A stretch of 64,000 nucleotides of DNA from assembly GCA_050633585.1 (NCBI GenBank), contig JBOEGT010000057.1, positions 12,854-76,853 of the forward strand. Reading direction: 5' to 3'. Shown in pieces: positions 22,543-31,721 of this stretch. The stretch comes from CALKZN01 sp050633585 (lineage in GTDB: Bacteria > Pseudomonadota > Gammaproteobacteria > Arenicellales > Arenicellaceae). The stretch's first letter is position 1. Each line of letters starts with the position of its first letter. A program made the translations under genes and the position numbers. The notes beneath the pieces were generated by a model that made no database searches, was not told the origin of the DNA, and saw only the letters and a list, made by a program, of their open reading frames with translations.

Positions 22543-25308
22543 ATGAACAAACCAACAAACTTTGATTCTTTCTTAAGCGGCGCAAATGCAGACTATCTGG
22601 ATGAGTTGTACACTCAGTACAAACAAGACCCTGAATCAGTCGACCCGTCCCTCAAAAATCACTTCCAATACCTAGAGCTTTATTCAAACAAATACGCCAC
22701 TGTTGTCAATGAAGCGGGGGAAGACGGCAAGCAAGCAGCAGTTTCTCGCTTAATTGGCGCTTATCGTTCATATGGCCATAAAATTGCACAATTCGACCCC
22801 ATCAATCAAATGGAGCGCGAGCCAGCGCCTGAGTTAGAGCTTTCATATTTCGGGCTTGATGAATCAGACCTTAATACAACGTTTCCAACAGGAACCTTAG
22901 CTGGCGGTGAGCAACAACCTTTAAAAGAGATCATCAAAACACTCAAATCGGTTTATTGCGGGTCCATTGGTGTTGAATATCGACACATCACGAACACAGA
23001 AGAAATTGAATGGTTTGTACCGCGCATTGAAGCATACAAAGATGGCGCAAAACTTGATAAGACAAAAAAGGTTGATCTATTAAAGAAGGTAACAGCTGCC
23101 GAAGGCATTGAAAAATACCTTCACACAAAATATGTAGGCCAAAAACGCTTTTCATTAGAAGGCGGTGAATCGTTGATTCCCATGGTTCATGAACTGGTAC
23201 AACGAGCAGGCACTAGCGGGACTAAAGAAATTGTCATCGGCATGGCTCATCGTGGTCGCCTAAACGTGTTAATTAATATTCTAGGAAAAAAACCTAGCGC
23301 ATTATTTTCTGAATTTGAAGGAGACATTGATACCACTGAATTTTCAGATGGCGATGTAAAGTACCACATGGGATTTTCATCCGATGTGAAAACGCCAGGC
23401 GGACCCACTCACCTTTCATTGGCTTTCAACCCATCACACTTGGAAATTGTTAGCCCTGTGGTAAACGGTTCAGTTAAGGCACGTCAACTTCGCCGCAACG
23501 ACTATGAAGGGTATTCTGTACTACCAATATCCATCCATGGAGATGCGGCTTTTGCAGGCCAAGGTGTCGTCATGGAAACATTTAATATGGCAGCATGCCA
23601 AGGTTACAAGGTTGGCGGCACTGTCCATATTGTTGTGAATAACCAAATTGGCTTTACGACATCGGTAGCATCAGAGTCTCGTTCAACAGCATACTGCACA
23701 GACGTTGCCAAAATGATTAATGCTCCGATCTTACATGTGAATGGCGATGACCCTGAAGCCGTTGTTTTTGCAACACAAATTGCTTTGGACTATCGCAACA
23801 AATTCAAAAAAGATGTTGTTATTGATCTAGTTTGTTACCGCCGTCATGGACATAACGAAGCTGACGAACCTGCCGTAACACAGCCGATTATGTATCAAAA
23901 TATTCGCTCTCAAGATACAACTCGCCGGATCTATGCTCAACGCCTCATCAATGAAGGCACCATCACTGAATCCGATGAAAAAAGCTTTATTGCCAACTAC
24001 AGAGCATCGTTAGAAGCAGGTGATGTTGTCACAGAAGACTTTTTAGAAGACCACCAAGGCGACCACACAGTTGACTGGAATCGTTATTTTGGTACCAAGT
24101 GGGATGACAATACCAACACAACCATCAGCAAACGCACCCTCACCACTCTTGGCAAGAAACTATTAGAGCTTCCTAATGACTTTGAACCTCATGCTCGCAT
24201 CAAAGCAGTGCTCTCCAGCCGGGATAAAATGCTCAAAGGCGAGCAGGAACTTGATTGGGGCATGGCAGAATCGCTTGCATACGCCACATTACTTGACCAA
24301 GGGCATGGCATTCGTATTTCAGGACAAGACTCTGAACGCGGTACATTTTTCCACCGTCACGCCGTCATGTATAACACAAAAAGACGTGAGGGCCACACAC
24401 CTCTACAGAACATCAAAGAAGGTCAACCTAAATTCAGAGTCATCAATTCTGTACTCTCTGAAGAAGCCGTACTAGCATTTGAATATGGCTATGCCACTGC
24501 CGACCCTGAGCGCATGGTTATTTGGGAAGCACAGTTTGGTGATTTTGCAAATGGCGCTCAAGTCGTTATTGATCAATTCATTTCCAGTGGAGAAGCGAAA
24601 TGGGGTCGCCTTTGTGGCCTAACCATGTTCTTGCCTCACGGCTATGAAGGACAGGGTCCAGAACACTCATCCGCTCGTCTGGAACGATATTTGCAGTTAT
24701 GCGCCAATTACAACATTCAAGTGTGCGCGCCAACGACACCTGCTCAAATGTTCCATATGATTCGCCGTCAAATGTTGCGACCATATCGTAAACCTTTGAT
24801 TGTGATGACACCAAAAAGTTTACTACGTCACAAACTTTCAACATCGAATATAGAAGACTTAACCGACGGCAAGTTCCAACCCGTCATCGGCGAAATCGAT
24901 AAAATGACTAACACGAAAGTCAAGCGTATGGTCATCTGTTCAGGAAAAGTGTATTTTGACTTATTAGAATACCGCCGAGAACATAATATCACTGACACTG
25001 TCGTTGTCCGAATTGAGCAGCTTTATCCATTCTCTCGAACAGACTTAAACAAAGAGTTGAAGAAATATAAAAATGCCAACGAAATTATTTGGTGTCAAGA
25101 AGAGCCTTTAAATCAAGGACCTTGGTATCAAATTCAACACCAACTAAAACAAACTATTAGTGACAAACAATCACTGTCTTATGTAGGCCGGCAAGCATCT
25201 GCATCACCTGCAGCAGGTTACTTGAAAGTGCACAACGCACAACAAGAAGGCTTAGTTGAAGCGTCATTCTTACCATTGAAAAGCGATAACCCGTACCAAG
25301 TTCTGTAA
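22543..25308 (+). CDS. sucA: 2-oxoglutarate dehydrogenase E1 component
   Basis: 921-aa thiamine-diphosphate E1 subunit that decarboxylates 2-oxoglutarate and succinylates the lipoyl groups of SucB. Landmarks are MAHRGRLNVLINILGK (about 237), HGDAAFAGQG, the RRHGHNEADEP cofactor region, and EGQGPEHSSARLERYLQ. Length is normal. The start at 22543 lacks a strong ribosome binding site but gives the expected N-terminus. First gene of sucA-sucB-lpdA, about 210 bp after the gltA terminator. Confidence 0.97.
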   Translation: MNKPTNFDSFLSGANADYLDELYTQYKQDPESVDPSLKNHFQYLELYSNKYATVVNEAGEDGKQAAVSRLIGAYRSYGHKIAQFDPINQMEREPAPELELSYFGLDESDLNTTFPTGTLAGGEQQPLKEIIKTLKSVYCGSIGVEYRHITNTEEIEWFVPRIEAYKDGAKLDKTKKVDLLKKVTAAEGIEKYLHTKYVGQKRFSLEGGESLIPMVHELVQRAGTSGTKEIVIGMAHRGRLNVLINILGKKPSALFSEFEGDIDTTEFSDGDVKYHMGFSSDVKTPGGPTHLSLAFNPSHLEIVSPVVNGSVKARQLRRNDYEGYSVLPISIHGDAAFAGQGVVMETFNMAACQGYKVGGTVHIVVNNQIGFTTSVASESRSTAYCTDVAKMINAPILHVNGDDPEAVVFATQIALDYRNKFKKDVVIDLVCYRRHGHNEADEPAVTQPIMYQNIRSQDTTRRIYAQRLINEGTITESDEKSFIANYRASLEAGDVVTEDFLEDHQGDHTVDWNRYFGTKWDDNTNTTISKRTLTTLGKKLLELPNDFEPHARIKAVLSSRDKMLKGEQELDWGMAESLAYATLLDQGHGIRISGQDSERGTFFHRHAVMYNTKRREGHTPLQNIKEGQPKFRVINSVLSEEAVLAFEYGYATADPERMVIWEAQFGDFANGAQVVIDQFISSGEAKWGRLCGLTMFLPHGYEGQGPEHSSARLERYLQLCANYNIQVCAPTTPAQMFHMIRRQMLRPYRKPLIVMTPKSLLRHKLSTSNIEDLTDGKFQPVIGEIDKMTNTKVKRMVICSGKVYFDLLEYRREHNITDTVVVRIEQLYPFSRTDLNKELKKYKNANEIIWCQEEPLNQGPWYQIQHQLKQTISDKQSLSYVGRQASASPAAGYLKVHNAQQEGLVEASFLPLKSDNPYQVL

Positions 25309-25370
25309 CGCGATAGCGATACATCTCTTATTAATTAACGATAGATTTAAAACAAGCTAGGAATCAAATC

Positions 25371-26876
25371 ATGGCTACAGAAATTAAAGTCCCAGTCCTT
25401 CCAGAATCCGTTGCTGACGGCACCGTTGCAGCACTACATGTCAGTGTCGGAGACAGCGTTGCTGTCGATGATAATTTAGTCGACATCGAAACAGAAAAAG
25501 TTGTTCTTGAAGTACCGTCAAGTATTGCTGGTACTGTCACTGACATCCTCATACAAGAAGGCGATACTGTGGAGGCACAACAAGCCATCATTATGATCAG
25601 TGAAGGAACGGTTGCTACCGCCGCTTCTTCAGCTTCAGCAGAAACACCCAATACAAGCGCCTCTGCATCCGGTGCAAGCATTGAAGTCAACGTCCCTGTA
25701 TTACCAGAGTCTGTCGCCGAAGGCACTCTTGTCGCATGGCACAAAGCGATTGGTGACTCAGTTGCCATTGATGACAATTTAGTCGATATTGAAACAGAGA
25801 AAGTTGTCCTTGAAGTACCTAGCCCTGTTAACGGCGTACTGACTGAAATCAAAGTAGAAGAAGGCAATAGCGTCGAAGCGCAACAACTCATCGCCATCAT
25901 TACTGAAGGCGCGACAGCAGCAACATCAACGGCCGTTGAACAAACCACTTCAACAACTTCTCCAGCTGGGAGCATTGTTGCAGGCGCTGCTGAAAAATCT
26001 GGTCCTGCTGTGAGGAAAATGATTTCTGAGACAGGCGTTGATGCGTCAAATATCGCTGGCACAGGCAAAGACGGGCGACTAACCAAATCAGATGTTGCTG
26101 CCGCCGCCGCTGCAAAACCGGCAAACACTCCGGCTGCAAAAGATAATATTGCACCCCCTGCCTCACCAAGCGGTGAACGCACTGAGCGCCGTGAACCAAT
26201 GTCTCGCATCCGCTCCACAATTGCTCGACGCCTAAAAGATGCACAAAACACGCAAGCCATGCTAACGACATTTAATGACGTTGACTTGTCTGCTGTCATG
26301 GATTTACGAAAGCAATACAAAGAAAGCTTTGAGAAAAAGCATGATGCACGTTTAGGCTTCATGTCATTTTTTGCTAAAGCGTCAGTTGAAGCATTAAAAC
26401 GCTTCCCTGCTGTCAACGCCTCTATTGATGGCGGTGATATTGTTTATCATGACTACCATGACATCGGCATTGCGGCCTCTTCACCACGAGGCTTAGTCGT
26501 CCCAGTCCTTCGTAGTGTGGACAACATGAGCTTTGCTGATGTTGAAAAAACTATCGCTGACTATGGTCAAAAAGCTAAAAACGGCAAACTAGGGCTTGCT
26601 GAAATGGAAGGTGGCACTTTCACCATCACTAACGGTGGCGTATTTGGCTCGATGCTATCCACTCCAATTGTAAACCCTCCTCAAAGCGCCATCTTAGGCA
26701 TGCACCGTATTGAGCAACGCCCTGTCGCTATTAATGGAGAAGTTGTGATTCGTCCAATGATGTATTTAGCACTAACATACGATCATCGTATTATTGACGG
26801 TGCTGAAGCTGTACGTTTCCTAGTCACTATTAAACAGTGCTTGGAAGATCCTGCACGTTTATTATTAGAAGTATAA
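25371..26876 (+). CDS. sucB: 2-oxoglutarate dehydrogenase E2 with two lipoyl domains
   Basis: 501-aa dihydrolipoyllysine succinyltransferase, the core of the OGDH complex. It has two tandem lipoyl domains (about 1-77 and 103-178), each with the ETEKVVLEVPS modification site (K43 and K144), joined by Ala/Ser-rich linkers. Next come an E3-binding domain (about 211-242) and the acyltransferase domain (about 270-501) with the active-site DHRIIDG (H472, D476). Most gammaproteobacterial SucB proteins have a single lipoyl domain. A long open frame on the opposite strand is only a compositional shadow. Confidence 0.95.
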   Translation: MATEIKVPVLPESVADGTVAALHVSVGDSVAVDDNLVDIETEKVVLEVPSSIAGTVTDILIQEGDTVEAQQAIIMISEGTVATAASSASAETPNTSASASGASIEVNVPVLPESVAEGTLVAWHKAIGDSVAIDDNLVDIETEKVVLEVPSPVNGVLTEIKVEEGNSVEAQQLIAIITEGATAATSTAVEQTTSTTSPAGSIVAGAAEKSGPAVRKMISETGVDASNIAGTGKDGRLTKSDVAAAAAAKPANTPAAKDNIAPPASPSGERTERREPMSRIRSTIARRLKDAQNTQAMLTTFNDVDLSAVMDLRKQYKESFEKKHDARLGFMSFFAKASVEALKRFPAVNASIDGGDIVYHDYHDIGIAASSPRGLVVPVLRSVDNMSFADVEKTIADYGQKAKNGKLGLAEMEGGTFTITNGGVFGSMLSTPIVNPPQSAILGMHRIEQRPVAINGEVVIRPMMYLALTYDHRIIDGAEAVRFLVTIKQCLEDPARLLLEV

Positions 26877-26886
26877 GAGGCTCATC

Positions 26887-28326
26887 ATGTCAAACCCTGA
26901 TAATTCAACATTCGATATCATCGTTATTGGTGCAGGCCCTGCGGGCTATGTCGCTGCAATTCGTGCTGCACAACTAGGCTTCAACACAGCTTGTATTGAT
27001 GACTGGACAAATGCAGAAGGTAAACCAGCACCTGGCGGAACATGTCTCAATGTTGGCTGCATTCCTTCAAAAGCGCTGTTAGACTCATCTGAAAAATATG
27101 CTCAAGCATCACATGAATTTGCTGACCATGGCATTTCAACTGGCAAGCTATCCGTTGATGTCAAAAAAATGGTGGCTCGCAAAGATGCGATTGTTAAACA
27201 ACTAACTGGTGGTGTGACAGGCTTATTCAAAGCTAACAAAATCACATCCATCCATGGTCGCGGAAAATTACTCCAAAACAAAATCGTTGAAGTCACCGAT
27301 AACGAGGGCAACGTTTCAAGCTATAGTGCTGAAAACATTATTTTAGCCACAGGTTCAAAACCGATTGACATCCCTCCTGCCCCTGTCGACAACACCCTTA
27401 TTCTAGATAATGCAGGTGCACTCGACATTAATGCGGTCCCTAAGAAACTAGGCGTGATTGGTGCAGGCGTCATTGGCTTAGAACTTGGCAGTGTTTGGAG
27501 CCGCCTAGGTTCTGAAGTCACTATTTTCGAAGCGGCTCCAGATTTTTTACCGCCGGTAGACAAGCAGCTTTCTCGTGAAATGTTTAAAGTGTTGACCAAA
27601 AATCAAGGCTTAGACATCAAGCTAGGCGCAATGGTTTCTGGCACTAAAACGACTAAAACATCTGTCACAGTGACTTACAGCGATAAAGATGGCGAACAAA
27701 CAGCCAAATTCGATAAGCTCATCGTTGCTGTCGGCAGAAAAGCCAATACTGATGGCATTGTCGATGAGTCTGTAGGATTAAAATTTGATGATCGTGGCCG
27801 TATCGACGTTAATGATCAATGTCAAACTAACCTTCCAGGCATCTACGCTATTGGCGATGCCGTTAAAGGACCAATGCTAGCGCATAAAGGCTCTGAAGAA
27901 GGCGTCATGGTTGCAGAGGTTATAGCCGGCCAACATACAACACTGAATCATGATGTGATTCCGTGGGTTATTTACACTCACCCTGAGATTGCATGGGTTG
28001 GAAAAACCGAAGAACAATGTAAATCCGAAGGCATTCCATACAAAGTAGGGTTTTTCCCGTTTGCTGCCAATGGTAGAGCATTAGCCATGAATGAAAAGAA
28101 CGGTCGCGTCAAAATGATTGCTCACAAAGAAACTGATGAAGTCATTGGCGTCCATATTCTTGGTGTATCGGCGTCTGAATTACTTGCTGAAGCTGTCCTT
28201 GCGATGGAGTTCAAAGCAAGCTCAGAGGATATTGCACGAACTATTCATGGCCATCCAACGCTAAATGAAGCTTTCCATGAAGCCGCACTTGCCGTTGACA
28301 AACGAGCGATACATAAAGCAAATTAA
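26887..28326 (+). CDS. lpdA: Dihydrolipoyl dehydrogenase
   Basis: 479-aa FAD-dependent E3 that reoxidises lipoyl groups and reduces NAD+. FAD-binding GAGPAGY (about 15-21), the redox disulfide in GTCLNVGCIPSK (C53, C58), the NAD-binding GAGVIGLELGS motif, and the C-terminal HGHPTLNEAFHEA catalytic His-Glu region are all present. It starts 11 bp after sucB with GAGG upstream, so it is the E3 of this operon. A terminator follows. Confidence 0.96.
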   Translation: MSNPDNSTFDIIVIGAGPAGYVAAIRAAQLGFNTACIDDWTNAEGKPAPGGTCLNVGCIPSKALLDSSEKYAQASHEFADHGISTGKLSVDVKKMVARKDAIVKQLTGGVTGLFKANKITSIHGRGKLLQNKIVEVTDNEGNVSSYSAENIILATGSKPIDIPPAPVDNTLILDNAGALDINAVPKKLGVIGAGVIGLELGSVWSRLGSEVTIFEAAPDFLPPVDKQLSREMFKVLTKNQGLDIKLGAMVSGTKTTKTSVTVTYSDKDGEQTAKFDKLIVAVGRKANTDGIVDESVGLKFDDRGRIDVNDQCQTNLPGIYAIGDAVKGPMLAHKGSEEGVMVAEVIAGQHTTLNHDVIPWVIYTHPEIAWVGKTEEQCKSEGIPYKVGFFPFAANGRALAMNEKNGRVKMIAHKETDEVIGVHILGVSASELLAEAVLAMEFKASSEDIARTIHGHPTLNEAFHEAALAVDKRAIHKAN

Positions 28327-28368
28327 CGTATGAAGATTGCGATAGCTTGCAATCATTCATCTGCAATT

Positions 28369-28402
28369 AAAAGCCGTGCTCTATTGAGTACGGCTTTTTA
28401 TT
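28369..28402. terminator. sucAB-lpdA operon terminator
   Basis: AAAAGCCGT (28369-28377) pairs perfectly with ACGGCTTTT (28390-28398), followed by T residues, 43 bp after lpdA. Confidence 0.85.
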
Positions 28403-28461
28403 TGCTGAAAGCCCCCGTTAATGAGTAAAATTTAACCCACCATCTCAATCTACACACTGAT

Positions 28462-28764
28462 ATGAAACCACGTCAAAACGAAGCTGAATACCAAGCAATT
28501 AAGAAAGTGTTACTCGATAGCGATATTCACTCTGAAAAAGACATCAAATTAAAAACTCAAGGAATGATGAAAGCAGCAAAACTGTATTCAGTACTTGGAA
28601 GCCTACTAATGCTCACGTTCGTTTTGATTTTACCCCGCTACTCCGTTTTTACTATTTTGCTTTTTTGCCTGTATATGGCATGGTTGTGGAGCTCAACCTT
28701 AGCCAGCAAACATTACTTCCAACGTTATTTGCAGGAGGCTAACTCAGAAGCGCAAAACAAATAA
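28462..28764 (+). CDS. Unknown small two-helix membrane protein
   Basis: 100-aa protein with a charged N-terminus (about 1-38) and two hydrophobic helices (about 40-58 and 61-80), then HYFQRYLQEA. It shares this layout and the (Y/F)xQRY pattern with the protein at 58281-58655, suggesting distant paralogues. Its stop codon lies inside the first of three ATAACAACAA repeats leading into the next transporter gene. No function known. Confidence 0.6.
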   Translation: MKPRQNEAEYQAIKKVLLDSDIHSEKDIKLKTQGMMKAAKLYSVLGSLLMLTFVLILPRYSVFTILLFCLYMAWLWSSTLASKHYFQRYLQEANSEAQNK

Positions 28765-28800
28765 CAACAAACCAAACAATAACAACAAAAATAACAACAA
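28761..28800 (+). promoter_or_regulatory. Triple ATAACAACAA repeat leader, possible Hfq/Crc-type site
   Basis: Three exact copies of ATAACAACAA start at 28761, 28779 and 28791; the last runs into the start ATG of the transporter gene. There is no Shine-Dalgarno sequence. Repeated A-A-N triplets are the known binding pattern of Hfq with Crc in pseudomonads (catabolite repression of transporter mRNAs), and also act as S1-dependent enhancers of translation. Either role is inference here. Confidence 0.5.
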
Positions 28801-30161
28801 TGGCAAATTCAAACTCGCGCGCTCAATGGTCATCTCATTGGATTTTTATCATGGCGGCCACAGGCTCCGCCGTTGGCTTAGGGAATATATGGAAATTTCC
28901 ATATATTATGGGTCAAAACGGCGGAGGGGCTTTTGTCCTGATATATCTAGCATGCATCTTCTTGATTGCCATGCCCATTTTAATCGCTGAAATCATATTA
29001 GGCCGACGCGGGCAAGCCAACCCAATTACAAGCATCCAACACTTAGCAGCAGAGTCTCAACAGAAAAAGGCTTGGCAATGTTTTGCCTGGATGGGCGTGA
29101 CATGTGGAATAATCATTCTTTCGTTTTATAGCGTTGTGGCTGGTTGGATCATCGCTTATATAGGCGAAATGAGTAACAGCAATCTTCGCACACTGCCCAG
29201 CGAGGATATCAGCGCAAAATTTGGTACACTATTATCCGACCCCAAAAGAATGCTCATATGGCATAGCGTTTTTATGGTGTTAACAACCAGCGTCGTTGCG
29301 CTTGGTATAAAAAAAGGCTTGGAAAAAGCAACAAAAATCCTGATGCCAGCATTGCTATTCATGCTATTAGCGCTGTTTATATATTCTATGACAAGCGCTG
29401 AATTTGCTAAAGGTGCTGCTTTTATGCTCAATGCCGACTTTACTAAAATCAACTTATCTGTTGTGCTTAGCGCCTTAGGTCACTCGTTTTTTACATTAAG
29501 CTTAGGTATGGGCACCATTATGGCTTACGGCTCATATTTATCTAAAAAAACATCCATCTTAAGAGTCTCATTGTATATTGTCATCGCTGACACATTGATT
29601 GCTATACTCGCTGGCCTTATTATTTTCCCCATAGTTTTCAGCATAGGTCTAGAACCAAGTGCTGGCCCCGGCTTAGTGTTTAGCACACTGCCAACCGCAT
29701 TTGCACAAATGCCTGCTGGGCCGATATGGGGAACTCTATTTTTTATCTTATTACTCTTTGCGGCTTGGACATCGGCCATCTCCATGATAGAACCAGCCGT
29801 TGCTTATTGCTCCGAAAAAACAAGACTCACCCGAAAATCATCAGCCATCCTCATCGGAGGAATAATTTGGGGATTAGGCATATTGACCGTATTTTCATTT
29901 AATACATGGGCGTTCTCGTTTGAGTTTCTCGGTATACAAAAAAATGCGGGATTTTTTGATATTTTTGACATATTAACATCTAACTTTATGCTGCCACTTG
30001 GGGGCGCTTTAATTGCTATTTTTACGGGATGGGTGGTCAAAAAACAATATACTCAAGAAGAGTTAGCCTCTAGCCATACATTATTTTCAATATGGCTATT
30101 TTTAATTAAGTTTGTTTCGCCCATCGCCGTCATCATTATTCTTGTTTATGCCATTATCTAA
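28800..30161 (+). CDS. Sodium-dependent transporter of the NSS/SNF family
   Basis: 453-aa integral membrane protein of the neurotransmitter:sodium symporter family, likely importing an amino acid or amine with Na+. The family signature GSAVGLGNIWKFPY lies in the first helix (about 22-35), with QNGGGAFVLIY next, and about 11 hydrophobic helices overall, the typical bacterial number. The leader has the ATAACAACAA repeats instead of a ribosome binding site. A weak AT-rich palindrome at 30188-30203 with a T-run may terminate it. Confidence 0.92.
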   Translation: MANSNSRAQWSSHWIFIMAATGSAVGLGNIWKFPYIMGQNGGGAFVLIYLACIFLIAMPILIAEIILGRRGQANPITSIQHLAAESQQKKAWQCFAWMGVTCGIIILSFYSVVAGWIIAYIGEMSNSNLRTLPSEDISAKFGTLLSDPKRMLIWHSVFMVLTTSVVALGIKKGLEKATKILMPALLFMLLALFIYSMTSAEFAKGAAFMLNADFTKINLSVVLSALGHSFFTLSLGMGTIMAYGSYLSKKTSILRVSLYIVIADTLIAILAGLIIFPIVFSIGLEPSAGPGLVFSTLPTAFAQMPAGPIWGTLFFILLLFAAWTSAISMIEPAVAYCSEKTRLTRKSSAILIGGIIWGLGILTVFSFNTWAFSFEFLGIQKNAGFFDIFDILTSNFMLPLGGALIAIFTGWVVKKQYTQEELASSHTLFSIWLFLIKFVSPIAVIIILVYAII

Positions 30162-30289
30162 TAGGTAATGGCTTAAAAATACGTCATAAAATAGATCTAT
30201 TTTTTCAGCGCTCTTACCTGTCAACTCGGTGCTAGCAACGTTATAATTTATTGACTCTGTTCAAATTAAAATAACAACGACCCCAAAAC

Positions 30290-31666
30290 ATGAGCATTCC
30301 GGCAGAAATTTTTAAAGCATACGATATCCGTGGTGTTGTTGGCGATACCATCACTGAAGAAATCACCTTCCAAATAGGTCAAGCAATAGGCAGTGAAGTC
30401 ATTAAAGCTGGAAAAAATAGCATTGTTATAGGCCGTGACGGACGATTATCGGGTCCCAGTCTTGCCAAGGCTTTATCAGACGGGTTGAGGGCTACTGGCG
30501 TTGATGTCACTGATATTGGTGTCGCTCCATCCCCTGTTGTTTATTTTTCTGCTTATCAGCTCAATATTTCATCCTGCGTAGCCATTACCGGCAGCCACAA
30601 TCCACCCGATTACAATGGATTCAAAATTGTTATAGATGGCACCACTTTATCCGCAGAGAGAATTCAACAACTTCGAGAACGCATTGAAAATAACGCGTTA
30701 TCGCAAGGTACAGGCAGTTTTGCTGAAGTTGCAGTTATTGATAGCTACATCACACGTATTGTTGATGATATTACACTGGCCAGACCAATGAAAATTGTCA
30801 TTGATTGTGGCAACGGTGTTGGCGGAGCAACCGCCCCAACATTATTCCGCGCATTAGGCTGCGAGGTTATCGATCTTTTCTCAGAGGTTGATGGTAACTT
30901 TCCAAATCATCACCCAGACCCAGCAAAACTTGAAAATTTACAAGACCTCATCGAAGCGGTAAAAGAAAATGATGCGGAAATTGGCCTCGCATTTGATGGT
31001 GATGCAGACCGACTGGGCGTTGTTACATCAAAAGGTGAAGTCATCTGGCCAGACCGTCAAATGATTTTATTTGCACGAGATATTTTATCGCGCAACCCTG
31101 GCGAAGAAATTATTTATGATGTCAAATGCAGTCGCACGCTAGCGACTGAAATTCAAAACGCTGGCGGCAAAGCAACCATGTGGCGAACAGGCCATTCTTT
31201 TATCAAAGCCAAATTAAAAGAAACAGGTGCCGCATTAGCCGGCGAGATGAGTGGTCATATTTTCTTCAAAGAACGCTGGTTTGGGTTTGATGACGGCGTT
31301 TATGCGGGTGCACGATTACTAGAACTCCTCTCTAAACGAGAAGAAACACCGCAAGCAATTTTTGATTCATTACCAAACACAATCAATACGCCAGAATTGC
31401 ATATTAAAATGGAAAATTTTGGTGAACATTATACCTTAATGGATGAACTCGCTAAAAATGCTGACTTCCCAGACGAGCAAGTCAGTACATTTGATGGACT
31501 GCGAGTCGATTTTGAAACAGGTTTTGGCTTAATCAGACCATCAAATACGACGCCAGTACTCGTGATGCGCTTTGAAGGTGATGATCAACGCTCATTAGAG
31601 GCCATACAAGATAAGTTCAGAGAGTTAATTCTCAAGACTCGACCAACGATTACCCCTCCTTTTTAA
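30290..31666 (+). CDS. algC: Phosphomannomutase/phosphoglucomutase (AlgC type)
   Basis: 458-aa alpha-D-phosphohexomutase, interconverting hexose 1- and 6-phosphates for exopolysaccharide and LPS precursors. It has the phosphoserine loop TGSHNPPDYNG (S102), the metal-binding DGDADR (D236, D238, D240), the sugar-binding GEMSGHIFF, and the phosphate-binding RPSNTTPVLVMRFE. Length matches P. aeruginosa AlgC, which is also encoded downstream of coaBC and dut, although here the TCA genes intervene. Confidence 0.93.
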   Translation: MSIPAEIFKAYDIRGVVGDTITEEITFQIGQAIGSEVIKAGKNSIVIGRDGRLSGPSLAKALSDGLRATGVDVTDIGVAPSPVVYFSAYQLNISSCVAITGSHNPPDYNGFKIVIDGTTLSAERIQQLRERIENNALSQGTGSFAEVAVIDSYITRIVDDITLARPMKIVIDCGNGVGGATAPTLFRALGCEVIDLFSEVDGNFPNHHPDPAKLENLQDLIEAVKENDAEIGLAFDGDADRLGVVTSKGEVIWPDRQMILFARDILSRNPGEEIIYDVKCSRTLATEIQNAGGKATMWRTGHSFIKAKLKETGAALAGEMSGHIFFKERWFGFDDGVYAGARLLELLSKREETPQAIFDSLPNTINTPELHIKMENFGEHYTLMDELAKNADFPDEQVSTFDGLRVDFETGFGLIRPSNTTPVLVMRFEGDDQRSLEAIQDKFRELILKTRPTITPPF

Positions 31667-31721
31667 TACCAATAACACCGTAAAAATAGGCCACTGCACA
31701 CACCCACTAACAATAAGCGCG

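Noticed and set aside
25364..26416. 350-codon open frame on the strand opposite sucB
   Set aside because: It mirrors the Ala/Val/Thr-rich E2 coding sequence; the protein is low-complexity Ser/Ala/Thr-rich without motifs, and sucB is certain.
28760..28800. CRISPR-like reading of the ATAACAACAA repeats
   Set aside because: Only 10-bp units with 2-8 bp spacers directly before a start codon; not a repeat-spacer array.
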